Shown piece after piece: positions 25,494 through 34,216 of a stretch of DNA of 64,000 bases. How positions within the stretch are numbered: position 1 is the first letter of the stretch; each line of letters begins with the position of its first letter. The position numbers and the translations under genes were made by a program. Below the pieces are notes generated by a model that saw only the letters and a list, made by a program, of their open reading frames with translations, was not told the DNA's origin and did no database searches. This stretch comes from Sporosarcina cyprini (GTDB lineage: Bacteria > Bacillota > Bacilli > Bacillales_A > Planococcaceae): NCBI RefSeq assembly GCF_022048975.1, contig NZ_JAKMHX010000010.1, positions 1 through 64,000 on the forward strand. The letters are read 5' to 3'.

Positions 25494-25536
25494 CAGAAAA
25501 AACCCATCCTTTTTTAAAAAAAGAATGGGTTCAAGT
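25494..25536 (-). terminator. Rho-independent terminator of the sulfur operon
   Basis: On the minus strand AACCCATTCTTTTTT pairs with AAAAAAGGATGGGTT and is followed by TTTTTTC, 13 nt past the TauE gene. Confidence 0.85.
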
Positions 25537-25546
25537 GGCCGATCAT

Positions 25547-26320
25547 TTAAAATTCTAACCAAACTTTAATCGCAGTTGCCAGTATCAATACCGCAAGAAT
25601 GGCTTGGAGCGCTTTTGTATTCATTTTTTGCCCAGCTTTTGCTCCTATAGGCGCTGCGATAATACTTGCCACAATCATGATAGCGGCAGGTCCGTATAGT
25701 ACTTGGTCCGTCATCACTTTTCCTATTGTGGATCCGATGGAAGAGATAAACGTGATGGCAAGCGATGTTGCAATCGTCATGCGTGTAGGAATTTTCAAGA
25801 CCACGAGCATGATCGGCACGAGAATAAATGCTCCCGCCGCTCCTACTATGCCGGCTGCAACCCCAACAATGAAAGCCAAAACGGCAGCCAACCATTTATT
25901 GAAAGTGACTTGGTCTGCTGGTATATCATCCAAGCCTTTTTTCGGGACAAACATCATAACGGCAGCTATCGATGCCAAAACTCCGTATACAACATTAATG
26001 GCGCCTTCTGATATTAAATTCGACCCATAACCGCCGATAAAGCTACCGATCAGAATGGCGGTGCCCATATAGATAATTAGCGTTTTATTCAACAATCCAC
26101 TCTTTCGGTATGCCCATACACCTGAAATGGTCGCAAAAAATACTTGAACTGCACTTATTCCCGACACCTCGTGAGCCGTTAAAGCGGCAAAGCCGAGAAG
26201 GGGTGGTATATATAGCAACATCGGGTATTTAATAATGGATCCTCCAATCCCAACCATGCCCGATAGGAATGACCCCACGAACCCGATTAGGAAAAGAGTG
26301 ATGATAAATCCAATATCCAC
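25547..26320 (-). CDS. TauE/SafE-family sulfite/anion exporter
   Basis: A 257-residue membrane protein with eight hydrophobic segments and the glycine-rich repeats [20 protein letters not shown] and [20 protein letters not shown] typical of TauE/SafE. In CstR-controlled operons a TauE protein exports sulfite or thiosulfate made during persulfide clearance. It is the last gene of the operon. Start GTG 26320 after AAGGAGG. Confidence 0.92.
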   Translation of the reverse strand: MDIGFIITLFLIGFVGSFLSGMVGIGGSIIKYPMLLYIPPLLGFAALTAHEVSGISAVQVFFATISGVWAYRKSGLLNKTLIIYMGTAILIGSFIGGYGSNLISEGAINVVYGVLASIAAVMMFVPKKGLDDIPADQVTFNKWLAAVLAFIVGVAAGIVGAAGAFILVPIMLVVLKIPTRMTIATSLAITFISSIGSTIGKVMTDQVLYGPAAIMIVASIIAAPIGAKAGQKMNTKALQAILAVLILATAIKVWLEF

Positions 26321-26341
26321 GATAATTCCTCCTTTTATCTA

Positions 26342-26375
26342 AAGAAAGGGCATCTTTTATAAAGATACCCTTTCG
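26342..26375 (-). terminator. Intra-operon hairpin between tusA and tauE
   Basis: AAAGGGTATCTTT pairs with AAAAGATGCCCTTT and is followed by CTTT on the minus strand. The T-tract is weak, so it may attenuate rather than stop transcription into tauE. Confidence 0.5.
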
Positions 26376-26381
26376 GTTTGA

Positions 26382-26609
26382 TTAGCCTTTTTTAATCCAG
26401 AAAGTGAAGACGCCTGCCTCTTCTTTCTGATCAATCATTTCATGGCCGCCGGACTTTGCCCATGCGGACAAATCAGCCACTGATCCTTTATCAGTCGTTT
26501 GGATTTCCAGAATTTCACCTGTTTCCAATTCTTTAATCGTCTTTCTTGCACGTACAACTGGCATAGGGCATGCAAATCCTTTAGCATCCAATACTTTTGC
26601 AATGTTCAT
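26382..26609 (-). CDS. TusA-family sulfurtransferase
   Basis: A 75-residue TusA/SirA-fold protein. The catalytic motif is DAKGFACPMPVVRARKTI, with the cysteine near residue 14, and the fold ends GVFTFWIKKG. It can carry a sulfane sulfur as a persulfide between rhodaneses and acceptors. Located between the rhodanese-MBL gene and tauE. Confidence 0.93.
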   Translation of the reverse strand: MNIAKVLDAKGFACPMPVVRARKTIKELETGEILEIQTTDKGSVADLSAWAKSGGHEMIDQKEEAGVFTFWIKKG

Positions 26610-26640
26610 TTGTCTATCTCCTATCTATTTTTTATTTTGA

Positions 26641-27768
26641 TTAACGTACCGCACAGCGGTTCGGTCCAATTTCCATTTCACGTTGCGCATCGATGTCCGG
26701 GGTGATTTTCCCCATGTTCGTTTGTCGGATCTCTTGGTAGGCATTCGGTTGTGGCGGAAGATTATCCGTCACCAGTTTTCTGAATTCCTTCTCATCTGCA
26801 ATGTTCAATCCATGGTTTTTCGCAAACAATGTGCCTAGTTTTTCAGACACGCTGCCGTCCGCGTTTAATTCCTCAATAATCATGAAGTGAGCTGGCAGAA
26901 CGATCAATTCTTCAGTAAGTGCCCGATATCTTTCATAAAGTGTTACCCGCAGGTCACCGACCCAGTCCTCCGCGAGACCCGCCAAATCCGGTCTTCCGAT
27001 GGAATCAATGAAAAGAATATCTCCGGATAACAGATAAGCGCCGTCCACGATGAATGAAGTCGATCCGATCGTATGTCCAGGCGAGTAGATTGGCTGGATA
27101 TCAATTTTCGATTTACCGACCGTAATGACGTGTCCTTCTTCAAGCGGCTCGTATGCAAACGTCACTTCCGCTGCATCCTTTGGCGGCAACCAATATGTGC
27201 CTCCTGTCTGCTGTGCAATTTGGCGGCCACCGGAAATATGATCCGCGTGCAGATGCGTATCCAAGACGTTGGTAATCTTCACGCCCAGTTCGTCTGCGAA
27301 TGAAGTAAAGACATCGGTCATACGCGTTGCATCGACGATGGCAGCTTCTCCTTCCGAGACGATCATATAGGACAAGCATCCTTTGCCGATCCGGACGAAT
27401 TGATAGATAGCGCCGCCTTCTTTCAAATCACCTACCTTTACAGGCTCAAGATGCTCACTCCAAGCCTTCATGCCGCCTTTCAAATAATGCACCTCACGGC
27501 CTTCTTCTGAAAGCATATCCGCGACCATGATTGAAGAACCTTCCTTTGCACAAACGACAACAACCGGACGGTCTGTCGGCAATTGCGCGAGAATATGTTC
27601 CACACCATCTAATAGATCAAAGTAAGGAATATTCAAATGTTGTACCGATTCCCCTTCAATCTTCCAATCTTTAAATGCATCTTCATTTCTGACATCCAGA
27701 ATGAAGAGCGGTTCTTTTCTAATCACCTTTTTAGCGATATCGCCTGCTGTCAATGGAGTTACTGCCAT
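26641..27768 (-). CDS. Rhodanese-MBL fusion, persulfide dioxygenase-like
   Basis: A 375-residue cytosolic protein with an N-terminal rhodanese domain (about 1-110, active-site loop [12 protein letters not shown], cysteine near 78) and a metallo-beta-lactamase domain (about 115-330) with the metal motif [21 protein letters not shown] and LPAHF. Persulfide dioxygenases of the ETHE1/CstB group use this MBL motif to oxidise glutathione, bacillithiol or CoA persulfide to sulfite. The order rhodanese then MBL is the reverse of CstB. It lies in the sulfur operon upstream of tusA. Confidence 0.88.
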   Translation of the reverse strand: MAVTPLTAGDIAKKVIRKEPLFILDVRNEDAFKDWKIEGESVQHLNIPYFDLLDGVEHILAQLPTDRPVVVVCAKEGSSIMVADMLSEEGREVHYLKGGMKAWSEHLEPVKVGDLKEGGAIYQFVRIGKGCLSYMIVSEGEAAIVDATRMTDVFTSFADELGVKITNVLDTHLHADHISGGRQIAQQTGGTYWLPPKDAAEVTFAYEPLEEGHVITVGKSKIDIQPIYSPGHTIGSTSFIVDGAYLLSGDILFIDSIGRPDLAGLAEDWVGDLRVTLYERYRALTEELIVLPAHFMIIEELNADGSVSEKLGTLFAKNHGLNIADEKEFRKLVTDNLPPQPNAYQEIRQTNMGKITPDIDAQREMEIGPNRCAVR

Positions 27769-27787
27769 TTCTTTTCTACCTCCTAAT

Positions 27788-28357
27788 TTAGTTCATAGAT
27801 TTTTGACTAGATCCATTCCATCCGCTCATACCTGGAACAACATTTTTTACATTGCGGAAACCCGCATCGGCCAGTTTTTGTGCGGCCATGTCACTGCGGT
27901 TCCCTGTGCGGCAAATGACATAGAGGCTCATTTCCTTATCTAAGCTGTTCATGATTGCTTCCAACTCACCGAACGGAGCGGATATAGCGCCGGGGATATG
28001 GCCAAATGCGTATTCTGCACTTTCACGGACGTCAATGATTTGAACATCTTCGTCGGCCGCCAAAGCTTCCTGCAGTTCCTCGTTTGATACAACATGCGGG
28101 AAACGCTTCTCCTCCGCTTCTTCACCAGTTGTTTTTCGCAAATAGTGCGTAATGACACCATCTTCTTCGTGAACGCCGATATATTGATGCCCTACACTCT
28201 CTGCCCAAGCCTTAATATCTGCTATCGACCCTTTATCCGTCGCTTCCACTTCCAGCACTTTCCCCGGAGCCAGCTCCTGCATGATCTTTTTTGTCTTCAC
28301 GACAGGCATCGGGCAAGCGAGTCCTTTTGCATCCAATTTCATATCTGTTTGTATCAT
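27788..28357 (-). CDS. TusA-rhodanese fusion sulfurtransferase
   Basis: A 189-residue two-domain protein. Residues 1-73 are a TusA domain ([18 protein letters not shown]), residues 88-189 a rhodanese domain with the loop [11 protein letters not shown]. It resembles part of CstA (rhodanese-TusA-rhodanese) and could hand sulfane sulfur internally from one cysteine to the other. A CstR-like operator lies directly upstream at 28372-28387. Confidence 0.92.
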   Translation of the reverse strand: MIQTDMKLDAKGLACPMPVVKTKKIMQELAPGKVLEVEATDKGSIADIKAWAESVGHQYIGVHEEDGVITHYLRKTTGEEAEEKRFPHVVSNEELQEALAADEDVQIIDVRESAEYAFGHIPGAISAPFGELEAIMNSLDKEMSLYVICRTGNRSDMAAQKLADAGFRNVKNVVPGMSGWNGSSQKSMN

Positions 28358-28371
28358 TTCATCTCTCCTTT

Positions 28372-28387
28372 ATGCCTATGGGGGTAT
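28372..28387 (-). promoter_or_regulatory. Candidate internal CstR operator
   Basis: Minus-strand ATACC-CCCATA-GGCAT, one base off the ATACC-N6-GGTAT pattern. It sits between the rhodanese and the TusA-rhodanese genes, with TTGAAT 17-18 nt upstream of an AT-rich -10 candidate, so an internal promoter is possible. Confidence 0.45.
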
Positions 28388-28405
28388 AATTATCTATAAA
28401 AATTT

Positions 28406-28693
28406 TTATTCAACCGGACCATCCCACGCAAGCATACCCCCGGCCATATTCACTACTTTGTATCCATGGCTCTCCAATAGCTGCGCCGCTCTTCCGCTGC
28501 GCCCGCCAGAACGGCAAACCATCGTGTATTCTTTGTTCTTATCTAACTCATGCATCCGGAATTCCAACAAGCCGAGCGGAATATGAATCGCTCCTGGAAT
28601 TTTGCCTTCTGCCACTTCATCTACTTCCCGCACGTCAATAATATGTTTTGTCTGCAATGTTTCTTTTACTTCTGCCGCCGTGATTTCCTTCAT
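28406..28693 (-). CDS. Single-domain rhodanese
   Basis: A 95-residue rhodanese with HIIDVREVDEVAEGKIPGA and the active-site loop MVCRSGGRSGRA (cysteine near residue 60). It follows the DsrE-like gene by 17 nt and is part of the CstR-controlled operon. Expected to move sulfane sulfur from thiosulfate or persulfides. Confidence 0.93.
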   Translation of the reverse strand: MKEITAAEVKETLQTKHIIDVREVDEVAEGKIPGAIHIPLGLLEFRMHELDKNKEYTMVCRSGGRSGRAAQLLESHGYKVVNMAGGMLAWDGPVE

Positions 28694-28710
28694 TCCACTC
28701 TCTCCTTCTC

Positions 28711-29196
28711 TTAAATAAATAGATTGACGTTTCCTTCCTGTGCATCTGCCAAGTAGGCCGCAACGCCCGCATATTCGATGCCATCCAGCAGTTCTTGCTG
28801 GCTCAGTCCAAGCAAATCCATCGTCATCGTACAGGCGACAAGTTTAATATCCTGTTCTTGAGCCAATTCAATTAATTGGGGCAATGTCATCGCATTATGC
28901 TTCGACATTACTTGTTTAATCATCTTTGGGCCCATGCCGGCAAAGTTCATTTTGGAAAGGCCCATTTTATCCGCGCCGCGCGGCATCATTTTGGAGAACA
29001 TGCCTTCAAGAAAACCTTTTTTGACAGGAACCTGCTCCTCTTTCCGAAGTGCGTTCAAGCCCCAAAACGTATGGAATATCGTCACTTCGTGGTCATAAGC
29101 GGCCGCTCCATTCGCGATAATATAGGCGGCCATCGCTTTATCGTAATCGCCACTGAATAACACAATGGTCGTCTTTTTTGTTTCTGACAAATTCAT
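28711..29196 (-). CDS. DsrE/DsrF/DrsH-like protein
   Basis: A 161-residue protein of the DsrE fold with the nucleotide-like N-terminal strand TTIVLFSGDYDKAMAAYIIA and the C-terminal KLVACTMTMDLLGLSQQELL, whose cysteine is the expected sulfur-carrying residue. The middle is extended and methionine-rich (FSKMMPRGADKMGLSKMNF). It is the first gene of the operon and its promoter is overlapped by a CstR-like site. Confidence 0.92.
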   Translation of the reverse strand: MNLSETKKTTIVLFSGDYDKAMAAYIIANGAAAYDHEVTIFHTFWGLNALRKEEQVPVKKGFLEGMFSKMMPRGADKMGLSKMNFAGMGPKMIKQVMSKHNAMTLPQLIELAQEQDIKLVACTMTMDLLGLSQQELLDGIEYAGVAAYLADAQEGNVNLFI

Positions 29197-29222
29197 CTTC
29201 CTTTCTCTAATTGTTATTACCC

Positions 29223-29238
29223 CTACCCTATGGGGTAT
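29223..29238 (-). promoter_or_regulatory. Candidate CstR operator at the sulfur operon promoter
   Basis: Minus-strand ATACC-CCATAG-GGTAG overlaps the TATAAT (-10) of a promoter whose -35 (TGGACT) is 17 nt upstream. A second half-site, GGGGTAA, follows directly. Bound repressor would block the operon that starts with the DsrE-like gene. Confidence 0.65.
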
Positions 29239-29267
29239 TATATATTGTAAAAAGAAAAGAGTCCATT

Positions 29268-29531
29268 TTACCGACTCTTCACTAGCAAATCGACTGCTTC
29301 TTTCACAATCTCTTCTTGTGTCCGGTGATCTTTTTCATCTTTATTTTGTATACACTCGATGAGATTGGAACTGACAATGACACCGATTGTCCGATCGATA
29401 GCCGTCCGGGAAGCCGACAATTGGGTAATGACATCTTTACAGTTCTTCTCTTCTTCCATCATCCGCAGAATGCCTTTGATCTGGCCTTCAATCCGACGTA
29501 ATCTGTTTTTGATTTTATCATCATACTCCAC
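29268..29531 (-). CDS. cstR: CsoR/CstR-family persulfide-sensing repressor
   Basis: An 87-residue four-helix repressor: YDDKIKNRLRRIEGQIKGILRMM, a first cysteine in EKNCKDVITQ (near 31) and a second in SNLIECIQNK (near 60). Copper-sensing CsoR has His four residues before the second cysteine; here that position is Asn, as expected for CstR, which senses per- and polysulfides by forming a crosslink between the two cysteines. GTG start after GGAGG. It has its own promoter with an operator inside, so it should be autoregulated, and it borders the sulfur operon it probably controls. Confidence 0.9.
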   Translation of the reverse strand: MEYDDKIKNRLRRIEGQIKGILRMMEEEKNCKDVITQLSASRTAIDRTIGVIVSSNLIECIQNKDEKDHRTQEEIVKEAVDLLVKSR

Positions 29532-29564
29532 GTCGCAACCTCCTTTCTGTTCAGCTATACGCTT

Positions 29565-29593
29565 ATATTATACCCCGCACGGTATTTTGTCAA
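29565..29593 (-). promoter_or_regulatory. cstR promoter with embedded operator
   Basis: TTGACA (-35) at 29588-29593 and TAATAT (-10) at 29565-29570 have a 17-nt spacer. ATACC-GTGCGG-GGTAT at 29570-29585 fills that spacer on the minus strand, which predicts autorepression. Confidence 0.72.
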
Positions 29594-29771
29594 CACATCA
29601 ATTTTAATAAAATCTTCGCTTCTGCAAACTTCGACAAATTATGGTATACTAGTACTAGACAACTCGAAATAGATCGACTTCGACTAGTTGTTTTTCCATC
29701 TTCTACTGCCCAGTCTGCTAAAGACAAGCTGGCCTGCTAGAAAGATGAAAATCACAATGGGAGGGTTTCGA

Positions 29772-29993
29772 TTGGCATTTCCACGCAAGGAAAAAGACAT
29801 TTCAGATTTTGTCGCAGCTCGTCATATTGACGAAGAGATTTCATTTGTCCGTAATGATTACGAGGTGAACGGAACGATCCACAAGATTCTCGAGAACTCT
29901 GTCATCGTGAAGATTTCCGAAGAGGATGCAGAACGGATTGGCGCAGCCTCCGATCTTACGGTTGTTTCACATAAGAACTACTCTGTCTGCTAA
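29772..29993 (+). CDS. DUF2187-family small protein
   Basis: A 73-residue protein starting at TTG (29772) 6 nt after GGGAGGG. Sequence ISFVRNDYEVNGTIHKILENSVIVKIS matches the DUF2187 (YkvS) proteins, short SH3-like domains of unknown role in Bacillales. The 100 nt upstream contain a partial ACAACT/AGTTGT dyad followed by TTTTT at 29665-29695 that may be a leader hairpin. Terminator follows. Confidence 0.82.
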   Translation: MAFPRKEKDISDFVAARHIDEEISFVRNDYEVNGTIHKILENSVIVKISEEDAERIGAASDLTVVSHKNYSVC

Positions 29994-30007
29994 GGCAGGC
30001 GATTGAA

Positions 30008-30059
30008 AAGGACTGTCCCGTCAGCCGAATTGGCAACGGAGGCAGTCCTTCTTTTTTCT
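30008..30059. terminator. Terminator between convergent genes
   Basis: AAGGACTGTC pairs with GGCAGTCCTT and is followed by CTTTTTTC, directly after the DUF2187 gene. Confidence 0.8.
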
Positions 30060-31070
30060 TTAAATAATGAAATACGCCACAATGGATAGCGCAATAGACG
30101 CAATTGTCATAGCAAGGAGAGGTTTCATTGCACGTTCGCGGAGATCCCGCAAGCTGACATTGAGACCGAGACCAACCATAGCAGCCGTCAATAACCATGT
30201 GGTAATCGTGCTGATACCCGACATCACATTGTCCGATACCGGAATGGAATGGCCGAGCACATAACTTCCGAACAAGCTGAGCACGATGAAACCGACCAAG
30301 AACCATGGGAACTCGATTTTGCTTTGTTCTTCCTCGGGATTGCCTTTGCTTTTACGCTTCATGAAATAAATGAAAATGAAGCAGAGAGGAACGAGCAGGA
30401 ATACCCTGCCGAGTTTCGCCAGCAATGCAATAGCCAGCGCATCTTCTCCTGCGGGTGCCGCTGCAATTGCTACATGGGCAAGCTCGTGCAGGCTCATGCC
30501 AGACCAAATTCCATAGTCTGTCGGAATGAGTGGCAATATCGGTCGTAAAATCGTATACCCGATGGCAAATACAGTTCCCATCATGGCGATGATTCCTACG
30601 CCAATAGCCGTATCCTCATCTTTGGTCTTCAAAATTGGCGCCACCGCGGCAATTGCAGCTGCCCCGCATACCCCGGTACCTACCCCTAATAGAAGAGAAA
30701 TGTTTTTATCCGCTTTTAACCACTTGGCCAGAAGCACCGTCATTCCGATGGCAAATGCAATGATAAACGCATCACGCACGAGCAAGCCGAGCCCGTCGCG
30801 GAACACAACATCAATGTTTAATTTCAACCCGTACAAAATGATCGCGAGCCGCAACAGCTTTTTTGAAGAAAAAGTAATGCCCGGCCGCAAAATATCCGGG
30901 TAACCGAAAAACTGCCGGTAGGCAACAGCGATAATAATGGCGCTCGCCAATTGGCCAATATGGTCGAATCCAGGTACCTTTGCTAATAAAAATCCTAAAA
31001 ATGCAATAAAGAAAGTAAAAGCGATTCCTGCAATCCAAAGACCCGCTTTGTTTTTTGATTGTCCGTCCAT
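30060..31070 (-). CDS. YeiH-family (UPF0324) putative sulfate/sulfonate exporter
   Basis: A 336-residue membrane protein with about ten segments of the Cons_hypoth698 family. Diagnostic stretches are LRLAIILYGLKLNIDVVFRDG, LLLGVGTGVCGAAAIAAVAP and SLHELAHVAIAAAPAG. Relatives are linked to sulfite, sulfonate or cysteate export. It is divergent from a LysR regulator, the usual YeiH/YeiE pairing, and lies next to the CstR locus, so a sulfur anion is the likely substrate. RBS AGGAGGTG. Confidence 0.9.
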   Translation of the reverse strand: MDGQSKNKAGLWIAGIAFTFFIAFLGFLLAKVPGFDHIGQLASAIIIAVAYRQFFGYPDILRPGITFSSKKLLRLAIILYGLKLNIDVVFRDGLGLLVRDAFIIAFAIGMTVLLAKWLKADKNISLLLGVGTGVCGAAAIAAVAPILKTKDEDTAIGVGIIAMMGTVFAIGYTILRPILPLIPTDYGIWSGMSLHELAHVAIAAAPAGEDALAIALLAKLGRVFLLVPLCFIFIYFMKRKSKGNPEEEQSKIEFPWFLVGFIVLSLFGSYVLGHSIPVSDNVMSGISTITTWLLTAAMVGLGLNVSLRDLRERAMKPLLAMTIASIALSIVAYFII

Positions 31071-31178
31071 GGTACACCTCCTAGTCTTAGGATAATACCT
31101 GTATTTATATAAGTAAAATAAATTATAATAATGATTATGATAAGTAAAAGGTTATGATAGATTATCGGAGGGATTGGA
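31071..31178. promoter_or_regulatory. Divergent yeiH/lysR promoter region
   Basis: This 108-bp AT-rich gap contains several T-N11-A type dyads (for example around TAATAATGATTATGATAAG at 31124-31142) as expected for a LysR-bound divergent promoter. The exact operator is not resolved. Confidence 0.4.
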
Positions 31179-32126
31179 ATGGATACACAATTACAGATTT
31201 TCATTACGGTTGCCGAGAAACAGAGCTTCTCGCGCGCCGCGGAAATTCACCATATGACACAGCCTGCCGTGAGCCAATATATCCGCTCACTAGAAGAGGA
31301 AATCGGCGTCCGGCTGCTTGAACGGACAAATAAATATGTACGTCTTAATACAGCGGGAGACATCGTCTATCATCATGCAAAGGAAATCATGGCGCTTTAC
31401 GGAAAAATGCAGCACCTCGTCGACGACCTCACGAATAAAGCGAGTGGTGCGTTGTCAATTGGTGCGAGCTACACATTCGGTGAGTATGTACTGCCCCATA
31501 TTCTTGCGGATTTAAAGGCACGCTACCCTGCTATCATACCCACCGTCACAATCGGCAATACATCCACCATCGCCCAGCTTGTCGCAAGACATAAACTTGA
31601 CGTCGGCATCGTGGAAGGTCAGTTTCAGGAATCCAAATTGATTGCAGAAGAGTTGGCAGAAGATACGATGGTCGTTGTCTGTTCCCCTTCAAGTCCGCTT
31701 GCCGAATTGCGTAAGGAGACGGAACCGATCGACTTAAAACGCTTGGAGAATGAAACGTGGATCATCCGGGAAGCCGGCTCCGGAACACGCGAAGCGATAG
31801 ATACCTTATTTGCGAAGCACGGATTGAGCCCCGCTTCCGTCATGCACTTCAGCAGCACCCAGCCAATCAAAGAATCCGTTGAGGCCGGGCTCGGTATCAG
31901 CCTGCTTTCCTATTGGTCCATTCAGAAGGAATTAAAGCACGGGGAATTATGCGTCCTTCATGTAAAGGGGCTGCCGTACGTTAGAACTTTCTCTGCCGTA
32001 ACGGGCACCCCCTTTCAAACAAAAGCGCTTGAAGTATTTATCGATTTGCTGCGGGAGAGTAAGCTGTTGGCTCCGTTTGGCGGGGAGCATTATGGTTGTA
32101 TCAATTACGATAAAAACCAGATTTAA
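31179..32126 (+). CDS. LysR-family transcriptional regulator
   Basis: A 315-residue regulator: N-terminal winged helix (FITVAEKQSFSRAAEIHHMTQPAVSQYIRSLE), then a periplasmic-binding-like effector domain (GALSIGASYTFGEYVLPHIL; GLGISLLSYWSI). Similar to CysL/YeiE, which respond to sulfur-related or small anionic effectors. It most likely controls the divergent YeiH transporter gene. ATG follows CGGAGGG. Confidence 0.93.
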   Translation: MDTQLQIFITVAEKQSFSRAAEIHHMTQPAVSQYIRSLEEEIGVRLLERTNKYVRLNTAGDIVYHHAKEIMALYGKMQHLVDDLTNKASGALSIGASYTFGEYVLPHILADLKARYPAIIPTVTIGNTSTIAQLVARHKLDVGIVEGQFQESKLIAEELAEDTMVVVCSPSSPLAELRKETEPIDLKRLENETWIIREAGSGTREAIDTLFAKHGLSPASVMHFSSTQPIKESVEAGLGISLLSYWSIQKELKHGELCVLHVKGLPYVRTFSAVTGTPFQTKALEVFIDLLRESKLLAPFGGEHYGCINYDKNQI

Positions 32127-32132
32127 GTATCT

Positions 32133-32180
32133 AAAAGCACCCTATCTAAGATCCAGCCAGCTTAGATAAGGTGCTTTCTG
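32133..32180. terminator. Bidirectional terminator
   Basis: AAAGCACCCTATCTAAG pairs with CTTAGATAAGGTGCTTT between the convergent LysR and beta-propeller-like genes. Confidence 0.82.
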
Positions 32181-32194
32181 ATCATAAAACAGCA

Positions 32195-33142
32195 TTACTT
32201 CCTGATATCAGGCTTTAATTCATAAAAAGAAACGATATCTTCCTGCGGAGACATGAAATAAATTCTTTGTTTGTCCACGCGGATAGGATGTTCTGCGAAG
32301 TAAATGGATTGTTCGTAAGGAACCTGGACACTGCCTATTTCCTTCCCCTTCGTATCTGTTACGTAGATGCGCGAAACTGTGGAGATTGGGCTTTCATCCT
32401 TTACTTCCAGCTTTTCATAGATGATTTGATTCGCCTTTAAATCGTGGATGGTAAGTGCCCCGTAAGTTTCTTCAAATGGAATGGGGATCACCGTCTCTGT
32501 TCCCTTCTCTGTTACAATTAGCTTCCCATTCTTTTCATCCACTCGCCTTGGGGCAACTGTCAAATCACCAAAGGACTTTACGTATGGTTCGATTTGGTTG
32601 TCTACTACAGAAAGAGTTCGACTTCCCCCTTGGTGAACGAAGATGTCTCCCTTCGAATTCACCGTAAGGCTTGTGGGGATGAAGTTGTCATGCTGCAATG
32701 GAAGCTTATTTACTAATACGCCTTCGTTGTCATAGGTTAAGACACCTTGTCTTTCATCCAATACATAGATTGTTCCTGCGTCATCGACAAAAATATCTTT
32801 TAACCAGGCATCGTGAAGCTTTAAATCTAGAATCGTTTCAGTTCCATCAGTAACAACCACTTTCTTAGCGGCATTATCCAAAATATAAAAGACATTTTCT
32901 TTCACGAAGAAACTCATAGGCGCTAGGTCAGTTCCTTCGAGTTTCCGCTGGGGCTTCCCGATTTGCCCATCTTCCGTGCCGTACTCAATCGAAAAAAGCT
33001 TCTCTATCTGCTCGGCCGCTCCGAAATTAGACTCACTCTCTTGCCTTGCTTCCGGGTGAATTTTTGATTTGCTAAAAACGATCGTAATCAGCACACCCGC
33101 CATGAGCACACCGAGCACAACCATCCACTGCCATTTTTTCAT
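32195..33142 (-). CDS. Membrane-anchored beta-propeller-like protein
   Basis: A 315-residue protein with an N-terminal anchor (MVVLGVLMAGVLITIVFS) and an external part made of repeated short strands such as VFYILDNAAKKVVVTDG, TIYVLDERQGVLTYDNEG and DIFVHQGGSRTLSVVDN, which suggests an NHL/YncE-like propeller. Function unknown. Monocistronic or linked to the next minus-strand gene 59 nt upstream. Confidence 0.75.
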   Translation of the reverse strand: MKKWQWMVVLGVLMAGVLITIVFSKSKIHPEARQESESNFGAAEQIEKLFSIEYGTEDGQIGKPQRKLEGTDLAPMSFFVKENVFYILDNAAKKVVVTDGTETILDLKLHDAWLKDIFVDDAGTIYVLDERQGVLTYDNEGVLVNKLPLQHDNFIPTSLTVNSKGDIFVHQGGSRTLSVVDNQIEPYVKSFGDLTVAPRRVDEKNGKLIVTEKGTETVIPIPFEETYGALTIHDLKANQIIYEKLEVKDESPISTVSRIYVTDTKGKEIGSVQVPYEQSIYFAEHPIRVDKQRIYFMSPQEDIVSFYELKPDIRK

Positions 33143-33201
33143 TACAAACCGCCTCCGCTTACTGTGAATTCGTCATTCCATTCCACAAGGTTTGCAGCTA
33201 G

Positions 33202-33555
33202 TTACATAGAAGTAATGAATAACAGAAGAAGCATAAATGCCGCCATAAACATACTGATTAAAATAAGTAGCATGGCTGCAAGCACATTGTTTCGAAACTC
33301 CCTGATTCCAGAAATAAAACCAAAGATCACAATGCTCCACCAGAGAATATCTAAGATGAGATCCGAACTATTGGCGAAACTTCCCATGACAAAGGCAATG
33401 AACATACCGACTTGAAGCAAAAAGGCGATCCATGCTGTTATTGAAGGCTTTCTTTGTGCCTCACGATGCCGGAAAAATAAACTTATGCCCAAGCCAACAG
33501 TAACCAGGAAGAGGGTTAGCATAACGAGCATGAATAAAATTGAGAATGACATCAT
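33202..33555 (-). CDS. Small integral membrane protein
   Basis: A 117-residue protein with four hydrophobic segments (MSFSILFMLVMLTLFLVTVG, WIAFLLQVGMFIAFVMG, ILDILWWSIVIFGFISG, AMLLILISMFMAAFMLLLLF). Two ATGs follow each other; AGGGAGGAAG lies upstream. It starts 17 nt after the GyrI-like gene, so both may be co-transcribed. No family recognised. Confidence 0.75.
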   Translation of the reverse strand: MMSFSILFMLVMLTLFLVTVGLGISLFFRHREAQRKPSITAWIAFLLQVGMFIAFVMGSFANSSDLILDILWWSIVIFGFISGIREFRNNVLAAMLLILISMFMAAFMLLLLFITSM

Positions 33556-33572
33556 ATAATCTTGCTTCCTCC

Positions 33573-34040
33573 CTATCTGCCAGCAATCGTATCAAACAGC
33601 TCCACATCAACGTTTTCACGATCTGCCCAGCTATGAAACTTCTCCAAATGCCAAGCATCCAGACGTCTCGAATACTGGTTCTCTTCCATCCAAGCATGCA
33701 ACTCGGAATAGGCTTCCCTGATTTTGTCGTTTGGACCGTTGTATCTTACGACGGCGTATCGTTGCGGAGGAACCGTCAGCTGGACCAGATCATCTGGCAA
33801 ATCCCCGAATTCCCTCACTTCCATACAAATCCAGTAGCCGTCATTTTCCGGCACGCCATCCACAACAAATGCCCCGATCTGCTGTGACGGATTGACGACA
33901 TGCGGGATATCTTCCTGCTTACCCTGCAAACGAAGGGATGCTTTCGGTATTTCGGTTATGTATTGATCCCCTTCGCATAAAATCCTATAGCCGACCAATT
34001 TCAGCTCTCCCCAATCCCTTACTTGCTTCTCGTTACCCAT
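33573..34040 (-). CDS. GyrI-like effector-binding domain protein
   Basis: A 155-residue stand-alone GyrI-like/AraC effector-binding (SRPBCC-unrelated) domain: LKLVGYRILCEG, GYWICMEVREFGDLPDDLVQLTVPPQRYAVVRYNG, and the C-terminal LEKFHSWADRENVDVELFDTI. Such domains bind small, often cationic molecules. ATG 34040 (MGNEKQVRDW) with AGGGGCAGGGTGT upstream. It could be a drug-binding or sensor protein; ligand unknown. Confidence 0.8.
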   Translation of the reverse strand: MGNEKQVRDWGELKLVGYRILCEGDQYITEIPKASLRLQGKQEDIPHVVNPSQQIGAFVVDGVPENDGYWICMEVREFGDLPDDLVQLTVPPQRYAVVRYNGPNDKIREAYSELHAWMEENQYSRRLDAWHLEKFHSWADRENVDVELFDTIAGR

Positions 34041-34216
34041 ACACCCTGCCCCTTCCATGTTTGCGTTCTAATCAAGACGATACCATTATGCTAGAGTTCC
34101 CTATATTTCACAATATTCCGTAAGCCTCATGAAAAAATGTCCGTTGAATATAAAAAAGAGAAGGAATTCCCTCCCTTTCTATTGAAGGGTATGGGAATGG
34201 AAGGAGCTGGACATCA

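Noticed and set aside
29268-29531. Copper-sensing CsoR
   Set aside because: The His of the Cys-His-Cys copper site is Asn, and the neighbours are sulfurtransferases, not copper genes.
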